Below, one piece after another: positions 53,733 to 63,460 of a stretch of 64,000 nucleotides of DNA (positions are counted from its first letter, which is position 1; each line of letters opens with the position of its first letter). The stretch is from Advenella incenata (GTDB lineage: Bacteria > Pseudomonadota > Gammaproteobacteria > Burkholderiales > Burkholderiaceae_B): positions 1,302,001 to 1,366,000 of the forward strand of contig NZ_SHKO01000001.1 of assembly GCF_004217095.1 (NCBI RefSeq), given 5' to 3'. The notes under the pieces are model-generated. The model was not told the DNA's origin, ran no database searches, and saw only the letters and a program-made list of their open reading frames with translations. A program made the position numbers and the translations under genes.

Positions 53733-54524
53733 ATGAATGCACTTTCTTTTATTACTTTGGGTGATGGTACCCGTCTTGCGTACCGCTTTGACGGCCAGGC
53801 AGACAAACCAGTATTGATGCTGTCCAATTCTATCGGCACCACCATGGCGATGTGGGATCAACAAATCGCCAGTCTGTCAGAAAATTTTTATATTCTGCGT
53901 TATGACGCAAGGGGGCATGGCGCTTCCGATGCACCGGCCGGTGCCTATTCGCTGGATCGCCTGGGACGCGATGTGGTCGAGTTGCTGGATGCATTGCATC
54001 TGGATCGCGTGCATTTTCTGGGGCTTTCGCTTGGTGGTTTTGTCGGACAATGGTTGGGCATATACGCAAGGCAACGGCTAAAAAAATTGATTCTGGCCAA
54101 TACGTCTGGTTATTTGGGGCCATCGCCGCAATGGGATGAACGCATCCGGCAGTTGCAGATCTCACCAGATATGGCGGCGGTTGCAGAAGGCTTTTTGGGC
54201 AGTTGGTTTTCTGCCGAATTCATGAAGCAGGCGCCAGAGACAGTTGAAATATTTCGTGCAATGTTGATGACAACGCGGCCGCAAGGATTGGCCGGCAGTT
54301 TTGCCGCAGTGCGAGATGCCGATTTGCGCCGCACAGCAGCGCTGATCAATTTGCCGGTATTGATTATTGCGGGACAATACGACACGGTGACAGCTTTATC
54401 GCACAGTGAGGCCTTGGCCGCCTTGTTGCCGCAGGCTCAACTCAAAGTGTTGCCGGTGGTGCATCTGTCCAATATTGAGCGTCCGTCGGAATTTGTGCAG
54501 TGGGTCAGTGAATTCTTGCGATAG
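53733..54524 (+). CDS. 3-oxoadipate enol-lactonase-like alpha/beta hydrolase
   Basis: 263 residues from ATG 53733, preceded by AAGGA; an ATG at 53727 is too close to that site. The family run LSNSIGTTMAMWDQQIASL, RYDARGHGASDAP and GLSLGG (nucleophile Ser near 97), then Asp in GQYDTVT and His in VVHLSN, matches PcaD, which opens 3-oxoadipate enol-lactone in the beta-ketoadipate pathway. No other pca genes are adjacent, so the substrate may differ. Confidence 0.82.
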   Translation: MNALSFITLGDGTRLAYRFDGQADKPVLMLSNSIGTTMAMWDQQIASLSENFYILRYDARGHGASDAPAGAYSLDRLGRDVVELLDALHLDRVHFLGLSLGGFVGQWLGIYARQRLKKLILANTSGYLGPSPQWDERIRQLQISPDMAAVAEGFLGSWFSAEFMKQAPETVEIFRAMLMTTRPQGLAGSFAAVRDADLRRTAALINLPVLIIAGQYDTVTALSHSEALAALLPQAQLKVLPVVHLSNIERPSEFVQWVSEFLR

Positions 54525-54526
54525 TG

Positions 54527-54560
54527 ATCACAGCAGATGGGTTTGCCCGTCTGCTGTGAT
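54527..54560 (+). terminator. Hairpin after the PcaD-like gene
   Basis: ATCACAGCAGA (54527-54537)/TCTGCTGTGAT (54550-54560) with inner GGG/CCC. The stem begins three bases after the stop codon; no T tail follows, so it may block 3' exonucleases rather than terminate by itself. Confidence 0.5.
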
Positions 54561-55022
54561 GTCTCAGGACGTGGCTTTTCAGGCCGATCGTAGTCTTGTG
54601 CTGTTTGAAATAAAGCATGGAATATCACGCGGCTCAAATAAATAGAACGATTCAAATAGAACGATGGGAGCGAAAATAAATAGGGTATTTTGCCGGCATT
54701 GCAACCCATTAAGAAGCAGCGAAGGGCGTTTCGGTTTATATTTGAAGCCGAACGCACAACGGCAAGAGTACCGCATAAGCAGCGAGGGCAAGGCAAAGCA
54801 GCGGGGCACAACAGGCGCTAGCCGATGGCCGCTAAAAAAATCCTTCCCTATTTACGTATATTGCATTCGTCGTGGCAGTCTGTCAGGAAACCATGGCATC
54901 TGCTGGTTTTTGTCGATGATGCTCGAAGGCGATGCGATGGTCCGGCACTTTTGATGTTATCGATATTTCATACAGAAGTTCAAACAGCAATTCAAACAGC
55001 AATTATAGGCAAGGAGACACCT
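54561..55022. other. Intergenic stretch before the asparaginase gene
   Basis: No gene supported. A 12-base unit TTCAAACAGCAA occurs twice in tandem near 54977-55000, just before the ribosome binding site of the asparaginase gene. Confidence 0.45.
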
Positions 55023-56174
55023 ATGAATATTCACCCCCGCAACTGGCGGCCATCGGCCCTCATTTCTTGCAAAGCGGCATTGGCAACTGCAGCCATTGTT
55101 TTTTCTACATTGCTCGCACCGCTGCCGGCAATCGCCGCCGAGCCCGCAGGCAGCGCGGGTGCTGCCTCGTCCGAGCCAGCTGGCAATAAACCCCGCATCA
55201 TTATTCTTGCTACCGGGGGCACCATTTCCGGCGCTGCTGATGCACGGTCAGCCATTGGCTATAATTCGGGCGAAGTATCGGGCCAGCAGTTGGTCCAGGG
55301 CGTGCCTGGCATTGAAAAACTGGCAACGGTCAAGTCTGAGCAGATTTCCAATATTGGCTCGCAGGACATGAACGATAAAGTATGGTTTTCGCTGGCCAAT
55401 CGCATCACGCAGATTTTTGAGGGCAATGAAGCCGACGCTGTGGTCATTACCCACGGCACCGATACGATGGAGGAAACCGCCTTCTTCCTGCACAATGTGC
55501 TGGATTCGGCAAAACCGGTGGTGCTGGTCGGTTCCATGCGTCCGGGTGGTGCGCTCAGCGCGGATGGCCCGCGCAATCTGTACGAAGCGGTCGAGGTTGC
55601 AGCAAGCACTCAAGCCAGGGCGCGTGGCGTGATGGTCGTGATGAATGATACGATTCACGCACCACGCTGGGTCACCAAAACGAACGTCACGTCGGTCCAG
55701 TCATTTCAATCTCTGAATGCAGGTCCGTTGGGCTATGTGGATCCCGCCTCGGTGCGCTTTCTTGCGCCAGCCGGCCAGGCCGCTCAAGCACCTTATGCCT
55801 TGCCCAAGGGCGACCAGTTGCCGCGCGTGCAAATCATTTATGCGCATAGCAATATGGATGCCTCGCAGATTGATCATGCTATAGAGAGCAATGCCAAGGG
55901 GATTGTGATTGCCGGTGTGGGTGATGGTAATGTATCCAAGCCGGCCATGGAGGCCATGTTGCGGGCAGTGCAAAAGGGCATTGTGGTCGTGCGTGCAACG
56001 CGCGTGCCTTCCGGATTTGTGAATCGCAATGTAGAGGTGGACGATGACAAAAGTGGTTTTGTCGTCGCCTATGACCTGAATCCGCAAAAGGCTCGGGTAT
56101 TAACCCAGCTTTTGATCGCCAACGGGGTGACGGCAGCGGACAAAGTGCAGCAGGCATTCGCCGCCATGTATTGA
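55023..56174 (+). CDS. ansB: Type II (periplasmic) L-asparaginase
   Basis: 383 residues from ATG 55023 (AAGGAGA upstream). A long signal region (to about 39, LLAPLPAIAAEPAG) is followed by the asparaginase domain. The first catalytic Thr is in IILATGGTISG, the second in VVITHGTDTMEETAFFL, and GSMRPGGALSADGPRNLYEA follows. The enzyme hydrolyses asparagine (and possibly glutamine) in the periplasm. Transcribed alone. Confidence 0.93.
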   Translation: MNIHPRNWRPSALISCKAALATAAIVFSTLLAPLPAIAAEPAGSAGAASSEPAGNKPRIIILATGGTISGAADARSAIGYNSGEVSGQQLVQGVPGIEKLATVKSEQISNIGSQDMNDKVWFSLANRITQIFEGNEADAVVITHGTDTMEETAFFLHNVLDSAKPVVLVGSMRPGGALSADGPRNLYEAVEVAASTQARARGVMVVMNDTIHAPRWVTKTNVTSVQSFQSLNAGPLGYVDPASVRFLAPAGQAAQAPYALPKGDQLPRVQIIYAHSNMDASQIDHAIESNAKGIVIAGVGDGNVSKPAMEAMLRAVQKGIVVVRATRVPSGFVNRNVEVDDDKSGFVVAYDLNPQKARVLTQLLIANGVTAADKVQQAFAAMY

Positions 56175-56406
56175 CAACAGGTACGACCAGATAGCATCTG
56201 TATGCCAGCCCGCCGTGTTCATTACATCAGTACGAATTCACGCTCATCCGCCACATATAATGCGGATGAGCAAAACGGCAGGCAACGATGATTGTTGTAT
56301 TTAAAAAAATGCAATTCGAGAGTGGCCATTTCTGCAGGTCTGGCTTTCCAATTAGCAAAAGCGCAAAAGCCAGTGACTGCGCAGTCGTGTCGTTGACCGG
56401 ACTCTG

Positions 56407-57258
56407 TCAAGTCAGTACAACGTGACGATAGTCGACTTTCAACAGAGATCCTGAGGCGGGCGCCTGTTCCAATTGTTCCATCGATAAACCCAGTCGAGCC
56501 GATGTGACAAACAGTTGCCGATGGCTATCGTCAAAGGCGCAGCTTGTGGGACGCGGCACGGGAAGTTTAATCATCTGAACAATGTCTGCGGCTGGCGATA
56601 TGCGTGCAATGGCCGAACCATCAAAGAGCACACTGAGCAAGAACCCTTCGTGGTCAAGGATCAGGCCATCCGGTTTGCCCAGATCCGGGCTTATGGTAAC
56701 GAACACGCGTCGATTGTTAATTTGACCTGAGACTGGATCCAGTTGATAGGCATAGATGATCCCGGTCCGGGAGTCGGTGACATAGAGTGTCTTTCCGTCG
56801 CCACTAAAGGCGAGGCCATTGACCAATGTAAAACCTGAGTCGATGATGTGCCATACACCATCAGGGTCCAGACGGTAAAGGTACCCGGACCCTTCTTGCA
56901 ATGCTTCGTCCATCAGGCCTACCCACAGTCGCCCAAAAGGATCAAGACAAGCGTCGTTGAGGCGGTAGCCCGCCTGTGCATGGGGAGCTGTTGCGATTGT
57001 CAGCAACTGGCCGCGTCGGTTTCTTGTCACAATATGGCAGCCGATACCGAAGATGAAGTCGTTGGAGGCTGTTTCAATGACAAAACCAATTGGCCCAGCC
57101 ATGATCTCTTCGATATTTTGACCTGTTGCGGGGTCGAACGTATTTAAAGAAGTACCTAGCGTATCGACCCATAGAAGACGCGCTCGGGAGCGACTCCAAA
57201 AGGGAGATTCTCCAAGGATTGCCTGGCTGGCGTGAGCAATAGAGACGGCAGTCATCAA
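56407..57258 (-). CDS. SMP-30/gluconolactonase family protein
   Basis: 283 residues. A six-bladed beta-propeller lactonase: Glu17 in LGESPFW, Asn/Asp in GYRLNDACLDPFGRLWVG, Asp in FSGDGKTLYVTDS and PDGLILDHEG are the divalent-metal site. Such enzymes open sugar lactones. Its start overlaps the stop of the SDR gene by four bases, so the two form a coupled pair for oxidation of a sugar or polyol and opening of the lactone; the actual sugar is unknown. Confidence 0.88.
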   Translation of the reverse strand: MMTAVSIAHASQAILGESPFWSRSRARLLWVDTLGTSLNTFDPATGQNIEEIMAGPIGFVIETASNDFIFGIGCHIVTRNRRGQLLTIATAPHAQAGYRLNDACLDPFGRLWVGLMDEALQEGSGYLYRLDPDGVWHIIDSGFTLVNGLAFSGDGKTLYVTDSRTGIIYAYQLDPVSGQINNRRVFVTISPDLGKPDGLILDHEGFLLSVLFDGSAIARISPAADIVQMIKLPVPRPTSCAFDDSHRQLFVTSARLGLSMEQLEQAPASGSLLKVDYRHVVLT

Positions 57259-58118
57259 CGTGGCTCCTTATTTGCGATAGCAATCTTTGACCAATTGGCA
57301 GCAACTTCATTCATCGTTGTTGCGTGGATGGCCCGTAAATTCCTGGGATAATCCACGTGTGCAGCCTCCTGAGCCCGGGTGGCATGAAATTGACCGTTCG
57401 CTGCCCGCAATATCCAGCCTGTGTCAACGCAATTTGCGGATGCAAGGTAGGCCAGACCTGGCGCCACCTCACTCGGGCGCAGTTCATCGGGAGTTTCGTT
57501 TATTCCCCACATGCGCGTCTTGGCTACCGGAGAAATCGCATTAATGAAGATGCCATGTTGCTTTCCTTCGCAGGCAAGGACATTGACAAGCCCGACCGCA
57601 GCCAACTTGGCTGCCGCGTATGAGGCCAGCCCGTTCTGTGCATAGTGCGGGAAAAGCGCCCGGCAAGAGGTCGTGATTACGATACGCCCGTAGTTGGCAG
57701 CTTTGAAGACTGGCCATGCGGCCTGGCAGAGCCAGAGAGGCGCTTTGACCGTGACAGCCATCATACGGTCAAAGGAATTTTCCTGTATTGTCTCGATGCT
57801 TTCGTAGTCAACCCATCCTGCATTGTGAACCAGGGCATCCAGCCGCCCGTATATCTTCATGGCACGTGTGATCAGATCATGGCAGGCGTCACGCGAGTCG
57901 ACGGCGCCGCAGATCGCTTCTGCCTTCAGCCCTTCCAGGCGAAGTTGTTCGGCAGCCAGTTGCGCTACCTGCGGGTCTTCGCCATCTCCGTGGGCATCTG
58001 TACCCAGGTCCTGAATAAGGACCTTCGCCCCCAGTTGTCCAATACATCTGGCATATGCGAGACCGAGTCCCCGACCCGCTCCGGTAATCAGTACCACCTG
58101 ACCTTCAAAGTTCATCAT
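57255..58118 (-). CDS. Short-chain dehydrogenase/reductase (paired with SMP-30 lactonase)
   Basis: 287 residues from ATG 58118, preceded by GGAGGA. Cofactor motif TGAGRGLG at 12-19; NAG as HNAGWVDYES; catalytic Tyr-x3-Lys as SYAAAK. The DLGTDAHGDGEDP insertion resembles SDRs of the HSD17B4-type group. First gene of the pair, divergent from a LysR regulator with a clear inverted repeat between them. Confidence 0.88.
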   Translation of the reverse strand: MMNFEGQVVLITGAGRGLGLAYARCIGQLGAKVLIQDLGTDAHGDGEDPQVAQLAAEQLRLEGLKAEAICGAVDSRDACHDLITRAMKIYGRLDALVHNAGWVDYESIETIQENSFDRMMAVTVKAPLWLCQAAWPVFKAANYGRIVITTSCRALFPHYAQNGLASYAAAKLAAVGLVNVLACEGKQHGIFINAISPVAKTRMWGINETPDELRPSEVAPGLAYLASANCVDTGWILRAANGQFHATRAQEAAHVDYPRNLRAIHATTMNEVAANWSKIAIANKEPR

Positions 58119-58177
58119 TACGTCCTCCGCTTTTAACTGTACCTTTGCATAGAGTATGAGTACGGGCCTGTGATATA

Positions 58178-58216
58178 ACAAATATTAAATATATGCTTCT
58201 GCGATATAATATTTGT
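58178..58216. promoter_or_regulatory. Inverted-repeat operator between SDR and LysR genes, with LysR -10
   Basis: A perfect 10-bp inverted repeat ACAAATATTA (58178-58187)/TAATATTTGT (58207-58216), 19 bases apart. A TATAAT (58205-58210) for the LysR gene lies inside the right arm, so the regulator bound here would control itself and the divergent SDR-lactonase pair. Confidence 0.6.
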
Positions 58217-58260
58217 ATCGTGAATTACTTCGCGTGTTCCAAGGCTTTCAGAGAGGAAAC

Positions 58261-59160
58261 ATGGTCACAGATGGCAGAAGCCGTATCACCCTGCGAACAA
58301 TGGAGCAATTCATTGCTGTCGCTGAAGAGCTTCATTTTCATCGTGCTGCACAACGATTAAATATGTCGCAGCCCCCACTTACCGGTGCGATCCGTAAGCT
58401 GGAAGACGATCTTGGTGTCATCCTGATTGAACGCGGTAATCGCGTATTAGGCCTGACGGCTGCGGGGAAAACGTTTCTTGATCAAGCACGAGAAACGCTC
58501 TGGCAGGCGGACCTGGCCGTCACGACTACGCAGGATGTGGCCGCCGGGCAAACGGGCATTGTGCGTCTGGGCTATGTAGGCAGCTCGCTGTATGGGCGCC
58601 TGCCCGGTGTCATTCGCCGGTTTCGGGCGCAGCATCCTAACGTTCGACTTGAGCTGCGCGAGGCGACCACCGCGTCGCAGGTTGCCGCGTTACGCAACGG
58701 TGCACTGGATTTGAGTGTATTGATTCCGCCCCTGGTGAGTGCCGACGATATAGAACTGACGCCGTTCGATACTGACCGATTATGCCTGGCGATTGCGAAA
58801 GACCATCCGCTGGGCCAGCGATCTGATCTGACGTTGGCCGAATTGGCGGATGAGTCATTCGTTCTTTGGCCCATGAATGAAGGGCGGGGCTTTCATTTGA
58901 AAGTCATACGTCTATGTGCGAACGCAGGCTTTATACCGAGAGTTGCACAGGAAGCCTATGGAATGCATGCGGTGCTTTCGCTGGTAGCCGTCGGCAGCGG
59001 CGTTTCCGTGGTTCCGCAAAGCATGAGTGGCTTTCGACAGGAACAAATCAACTATTGTCCACTATCAGGCAGTGAGGCCCAGTTCGATCTCATTTTGGGT
59101 TATCGTCATTTATCTCCTTCAGCACAGGCCTTTGTTTTTTCTTGCCGGCAAGAAAAATAA
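58261..59160 (+). CDS. LysR-family transcriptional regulator (SDR-lactonase locus)
   Basis: 299 residues from ATG 58261 with GAGGAAAC upstream. HTH in FIAVAEELHFHRAAQRLNMS with the second helix SQPPLTGAIRKLEDDLG, followed by an effector domain with GYVGSSLYGRLPGV. The BenM/CatM-like group of this family uses this HxxRAA helix and aromatic-acid-like effectors; the ligand here is not known. Divergent from the SDR-lactonase pair. Confidence 0.9.
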   Translation: MVTDGRSRITLRTMEQFIAVAEELHFHRAAQRLNMSQPPLTGAIRKLEDDLGVILIERGNRVLGLTAAGKTFLDQARETLWQADLAVTTTQDVAAGQTGIVRLGYVGSSLYGRLPGVIRRFRAQHPNVRLELREATTASQVAALRNGALDLSVLIPPLVSADDIELTPFDTDRLCLAIAKDHPLGQRSDLTLAELADESFVLWPMNEGRGFHLKVIRLCANAGFIPRVAQEAYGMHAVLSLVAVGSGVSVVPQSMSGFRQEQINYCPLSGSEAQFDLILGYRHLSPSAQAFVFSCRQEK

Positions 59161-59383
59161 AGGCGATGCAGAGCCTTTTTCAGCTATCGGTCGTTGGGGA
59201 ATACTGTTTGTAATCCGGAGTCATTGCTCTGTACACTGCGGGCAATTGATGCCTCTTTCGGTATAAATTATTTTCATCTGGCAAGAAGGCCGGAACTGCA
59301 TTATTGAACACGGCACGTTCGTTTACTGTTGGTAAACCTGAATGCTTGTAGTATGAACGGAGTTGGACAAAAGGTGACAATAG

Positions 59384-60061
59384 ATGGAAGCATTTTCAAA
59401 GCCCGATCTCGTAGCAAATTACGCCGCCAGAACAGAAAAAATGGTGCCCGGTCTGCACGACCTTTACACGATGGCAGCGGTCCTGCTCGCAGAGCGTGTG
59501 CCGGCCGATGCGCGCATTCTAGTGTTGGGGGCCGGAGGCGGGCTGGAGATAAGGGAATTTGCGCAACTGCATTCGGGCTGGCGTTTCGATGGCGTGGATC
59601 CGTCTGAACAGATGCTTGACCTGGCCCGGCAGACCCTTGGGCCACTGGCTTCTCGCGTTACTTTTCAGCAAGGCTATATCGACAGCATTGAACAAGCGGG
59701 CTTTGATGCCGCAACGTGCTTTTTGACCCTTCACTTTCTACAGCAGGCAGAGCGACTTGAAACCCTGCGGGCGCTTTTTTGCAGGCTCAAGCCCGGGGCG
59801 CCACTGGTTGTTGCCCATCACAGTCTGCCAGGTTCTGCATCCGATAAAGACCGCTGGCTGGATCGCAACGTGGCATTTGCAACGGCGTCAGGCCTGGTAA
59901 TGCCACCGGGCGGCGCCAGGAAAAACCCCAGTAGGGACTTGCCGATTCTTTCGGTGGCTCAGGACACGGCATTGTTGCGCGAAGCCGGGTTTGTAGATGT
60001 GGACGTATTTTATGCCGGGTTCACTTTCAGGGGCTGGGTTGGCTATAAGCCCATGACATGA
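59384..60061 (+). CDS. Class I SAM-dependent methyltransferase
   Basis: 225 residues. SAM-binding glycine loop LVLGAGGGLEIREFA (about 46-60), acidic FDGVDPSEQMLDLA and post-II AATCFLTLHFLQ. The substrate is unknown; the group is related to small-molecule methyltransferases. The ATG is preceded by GACAATAG with no strong ribosome binding site. No obvious operon partner. Confidence 0.85.
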   Translation: MEAFSKPDLVANYAARTEKMVPGLHDLYTMAAVLLAERVPADARILVLGAGGGLEIREFAQLHSGWRFDGVDPSEQMLDLARQTLGPLASRVTFQQGYIDSIEQAGFDAATCFLTLHFLQQAERLETLRALFCRLKPGAPLVVAHHSLPGSASDKDRWLDRNVAFATASGLVMPPGGARKNPSRDLPILSVAQDTALLREAGFVDVDVFYAGFTFRGWVGYKPMT

Positions 60062-60233
60062 TACCTGCTGCACCGCTGATGGTGCATTTGCGCTCGCCCA
60101 TCCGTAACGGCCCGCGAACAGGGAATAAATGAGAATCCAGCCGCGCCGAATCAGTTGAGGGCCGATTCAGGCGCTGACTGCACGGCCTGCGCCAAGTTGT
60201 ACGTCGTGTTGTTAACCTGTTAATGAGTATGAA

Positions 60234-60392
60234 TTATTTGCCGCGACCGAAGAAAAATGAGCCGATGGCAAGGACCAGGAATACGACGAAAAGAATCTGT
60301 GCGATCGAAGAGGCCCCAGCGGCTATGCCACCAAATCCGAACACAGCTGCAATGATGGCGATAATAAAAAAGATGATTGCGTAATGAAGCAT
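60234..60392 (-). CDS. DUF1328 family small membrane protein
   Basis: 52 residues from ATG 60392 ([22 protein letters not shown]), two hydrophobic helices, C-terminal FGRGK. This matches the DUF1328/YtjA family, inner-membrane peptides often under stress-related control, function unknown. GGAGAAA upstream on that strand is its ribosome binding site. Confidence 0.88.
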   Translation of the reverse strand: MLHYAIIFFIIAIIAAVFGFGGIAAGASSIAQILFVVFLVLAIGSFFFGRGK

Positions 60393-61332
60393 AATGTTTC
60401 TCCCTTCTGTTGCAAAGCGTTTTAATAAACACAATTTATCGTATCAACAAAAATGCGCGCAAAACACGCTTCGTTACATCCTCTTAATAAGGGTATGTAT
60501 GTGTCATATCCGGGGCTTTTTGCAGATGAGCGTGCGTTGGCTGCCGTAGCGCGAGATTGGGCTAAGGCTGGCATTATTTGGCCGGAGGTGGAAATGCGCG
60601 TTGTTGGGCATTCATGCTTAATTACAATTTTTAGTGCTCAAAATCGGTGTTGACACACTTTTTTTACCGCGCCACCGATAACACTTCCCACTAGGGCGAA
60701 GCTGCAGTTAATACGGTAGTAGAAAATCCTCAAGCGACAGCAGCAGTTTTTGGGCACATTCCCAAGGCGACTTTGTCGGAAAATAACCGCAACGCCGTCC
60801 TTGCGCGTCAGATCGGGGTATGCATTTATGGCATTGCTGCTGTTCTGTACGGGCCGATATCCAGAAAACGTATTTAAATCAACGCGCTGGATATTTGTTT
60901 GCTTTTTTTAACCGCGCTTATTGCAGCTGTAATTGCTGGCACGACAGGGCTTGGCCAACTGTGATACCGCTTATGTGCCTTTTGTCTGTAGCAAAAAAAA
61001 CGGCGCTACATATGGCGCATCGTCGGTGATACGAATTACACTGGCGTGGTGGTTTTCCGGGTGTATATCGTGCAGGTCAGGGTTGCAACCGTTGGTTTGC
61101 TAAACGTGAACAGGCGGATGGGCCGGACCATGTGATTATAACCACCCGTTATTTGTGGCAGACTATTTGCCGCAGGCGAGCGAATCTTCACGAGTCCGCA
61201 GCGCAACCGATCTTGCTTGCGGCGCATACAGACCAAGTTTTCCTCACAGCAGGGCAAGTGTGGTTGCGTTATTGGACCGCCAAGCGCACGGTACCTGTCC
61301 GTTTTGAATATACAGAAAAAGATGAGAATAGT
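60393..61332. other. Poorly coding stretch between DUF1328 gene and the antiporter gene
   Basis: 940 bases without an intact gene. The only protein-like signal is the decayed frame at 60695-60964. The antiporter frame stays open upstream to 61132, but those residues are not family-like. Confidence 0.5.
60695..60964 (+). pseudogene. Decayed membrane-protein ORF with internal stop
   Basis: One frame reads VNTVVENPQATAAVFGHIPK, then IGVCIYGIAAVLYGP, a stop TAA at 60875-60877, then in the same frame INALDICLLFLTALIAAVIA and GTTGLGQL to a TGA at 60962. A TAG lies just upstream at 60692. Composition (two hydrophobic helices separated by a basic turn) is protein-like across the stop, suggesting a small membrane protein gene that lost function. 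No family recognised. Confidence 0.4.
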
Positions 61333-63180
61333 ATGAGTGCCGAAGCCCATTCAGTCAGTTTGTTGTCGCCGGTTGTGTTGCTTGCTGCCGCAGTGATTGC
61401 CGTTCCCATATTCAAGCGCATCGGCCTGGGGTCGGTATTGGGTTATCTGGTTGCCGGCCTGGCCATCGGGCCATTCGGCCTGGCTTTTTTTACCGATTCG
61501 GCGTCCATCCTGCAGATTGCTGAACTGGGTATTGTCATGTACCTGTTTGTTATCGGACTGGAGATGCGGCCGTCCCACCTGTGGGGGTTGCGTCGTGAAA
61601 TATTTGGCCTGGGCACTTTGCAGATTGTCGCCTGCGCCCTGGGTCTGACTGGCGTAGGCCTACTTTTTGGCTTCAGTTGGCAGATCGCCTTTATCTCGGC
61701 GGCAGGATTCGTGCTGACTTCTACGGCCATTGTCATGCAGTTGCTGGGCGATCGGGGCGATATTGCGCAACCCAAGGGCCAGAAAATCGTTGCGATATTG
61801 TTGTTCGAGGATTTGCTGATCGTGCCGCTCCTGGCGATTGTGGCATTTATGGCCCCTAACCATATCGTTGAAAGCACCTCTGCCAGGCTACAGAATATCG
61901 GTATCGGACTGTTTGCGATCGCGGCGTTGATCGGCGCCGGGTATTGGCTGCTCAATCCGCTGTTCCGGGTGCTGGCCGCTGCCCGCGCCAGGGAAGTGAT
62001 GACCGCGGCGGCTTTGCTGGTGGTGCTGGGAGCAGCCCTGTTGATGCAAGTGAGCGGCTTGTCCATGGCGATGGGGGCATTTCTGGCCGGAGTGCTCTTG
62101 TCCGAGTCCACCTTCCGCCATCAGATCGAGGCGGATATAGAACCATTCCGGGGTATTTTGCTGGGCCTGTTTTTTCTGGGCGTGGGGATGTCGCTAGATT
62201 TATCGGTTGTTGCGCAAAACTGGCCATTGGTGCTCGGCGGTGTGCTGGCGCTGATGTTCGTCAAGGCGCTGATGATCTATCTTGTGGCGCGTATCACGCG
62301 CAGTCCGCACCGCGAGGCGCTGGACCGTGCATTGCTGATGGCACAGGGGGGCGAATTTGCCTTCGTGTTGTTTGCCGCAGCCGCTGGTGCGCAAGTCATA
62401 GACAGCTCGGTCAAATCCAGCCTGACGGCCATCGTGGTACTGTCCATGGTGCTTACGCCGATCCTGGGGATTATATTTAATCGGTACACCAAAGCGGGCA
62501 AATTTGAGTCTCTGGATGACGTGAGTATCGCTGACGGGCTGACTGGCAATGTACTGATGATCGGTTTCGGTCGCTTCGGCCAGGTCACCAGTCAATTGCT
62601 GCTGGCACGGGGTGTCGATGTCACAATCATTGATACCGACATAGATATGATCCAGAATGCCGAGAAGTTCGGCTTCAAAATTTATTATGGCGATGGCTCT
62701 CGTCTGGACATATTGCATGCGTCGGGGGCGGCACAGGCACAGGCCATTGTCGTTTGCGTGGACAATAAAGAGACGACCAACAGAATTGTTGAGCTGGTAG
62801 CCAGCGCGTTTCCCTTGGCCAAAGTGCTGGTGCGCACGTATGATCGCGAGCACTCGCTGCATCTGATCAAAAAGAATGTGGATTATATGATGCGGGAAAC
62901 GTTCGAATCGGCGATGGTATTTGGTGGCGCTATCTTGCAGCAACTGGGGGTCGACGAGGATCAAATCAGGGAAATCAGCCGTGAAATCCGCGAGCGTGAC
63001 AATGAGCGCTTTGAAACGGAGGTGGCCGCCGACGATATCTATGCGGGCGCCGATTTGCAGTATTCGCATGCCCATCCGCGTCCCACCGCGCCGTTGCTTG
63101 TGCCTCGGAAAAGTGGCCAGATCCTGAACGACGATGGAGTGCATGAAGCAACGTCGACACCAGGGCAGGGTGGATCTTGA
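61333..63180 (+). CDS. CPA2-family K+/Na+:H+ antiporter with TrkA-N domain (KefB/KefC-like)
   Basis: 615 residues from ATG 61333 (SAEAHSVSLLSPVVLL follows). About 12-13 transmembrane helices (20-385) form the antiporter, with VLGYLVAGLAIGPFG and FVIGLEMRP near the start and FLGVGMSLDLSVV later. A cytoplasmic RCK/TrkA-N Rossmann domain begins at about 403 (NVLMIGFGRFGQVTSQLL) and binds nucleotide or glutathione to gate transport. Membrane potassium efflux or pH homeostasis is the expected role. There is no adjacent kefG/kefF-like ancillary gene. Confidence 0.92.
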   Translation: MSAEAHSVSLLSPVVLLAAAVIAVPIFKRIGLGSVLGYLVAGLAIGPFGLAFFTDSASILQIAELGIVMYLFVIGLEMRPSHLWGLRREIFGLGTLQIVACALGLTGVGLLFGFSWQIAFISAAGFVLTSTAIVMQLLGDRGDIAQPKGQKIVAILLFEDLLIVPLLAIVAFMAPNHIVESTSARLQNIGIGLFAIAALIGAGYWLLNPLFRVLAAARAREVMTAAALLVVLGAALLMQVSGLSMAMGAFLAGVLLSESTFRHQIEADIEPFRGILLGLFFLGVGMSLDLSVVAQNWPLVLGGVLALMFVKALMIYLVARITRSPHREALDRALLMAQGGEFAFVLFAAAAGAQVIDSSVKSSLTAIVVLSMVLTPILGIIFNRYTKAGKFESLDDVSIADGLTGNVLMIGFGRFGQVTSQLLLARGVDVTIIDTDIDMIQNAEKFGFKIYYGDGSRLDILHASGAAQAQAIVVCVDNKETTNRIVELVASAFPLAKVLVRTYDREHSLHLIKKNVDYMMRETFESAMVFGGAILQQLGVDEDQIREISREIRERDNERFETEVAADDIYAGADLQYSHAHPRPTAPLLVPRKSGQILNDDGVHEATSTPGQGGS

Positions 63181-63286
63181 ATCTGCCAGCAGACATTATG
63201 TCGGGCCGAAGCCGGCGCAGGTCTGTCGCCGCTGGTTTCTGCGGTATATTTGGCAGAATTTCACATTTTCAAACGGAGCAGTCAGC

Positions 63287-63460
63287 ATGAGTGTAGTCAA
63301 ATTCAACGAGTTTACGCTCAAAATCCGCAATGGCGCTACATTTCAAATTCGCGCCAATACCGGGAGCGAAGCCATCAAAAAACTGGTTAAAGCGCAAGGC
63401 TGCACACCCGACAATATCACGGTGGTCGATGTGCGGGAAGTAATCGTTAATCGTAAATAG
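63287..63460 (+). CDS. Small conserved-looking protein (57 residues)
   Basis: From ATG 63287 with GGAG upstream: an all-polar, strand-helix-strand peptide containing FTLKIRNGATFQIRANTG and AIKKLVKAQGC, ending EVIVNRK. No signal, no membrane helix, one Cys. It reads like a real compact domain; no family recognised. It lies 106 bases after the antiporter gene. Confidence 0.55.
   Translation: MSVVKFNEFTLKIRNGATFQIRANTGSEAIKKLVKAQGCTPDNITVVDVREVIVNRK

Noticed and set aside
54664-54954. 96-codon ORF between the PcaD-like and asparaginase genes
   Set aside because: No recognisable motif or start signal; likely chance frame in an intergenic region.
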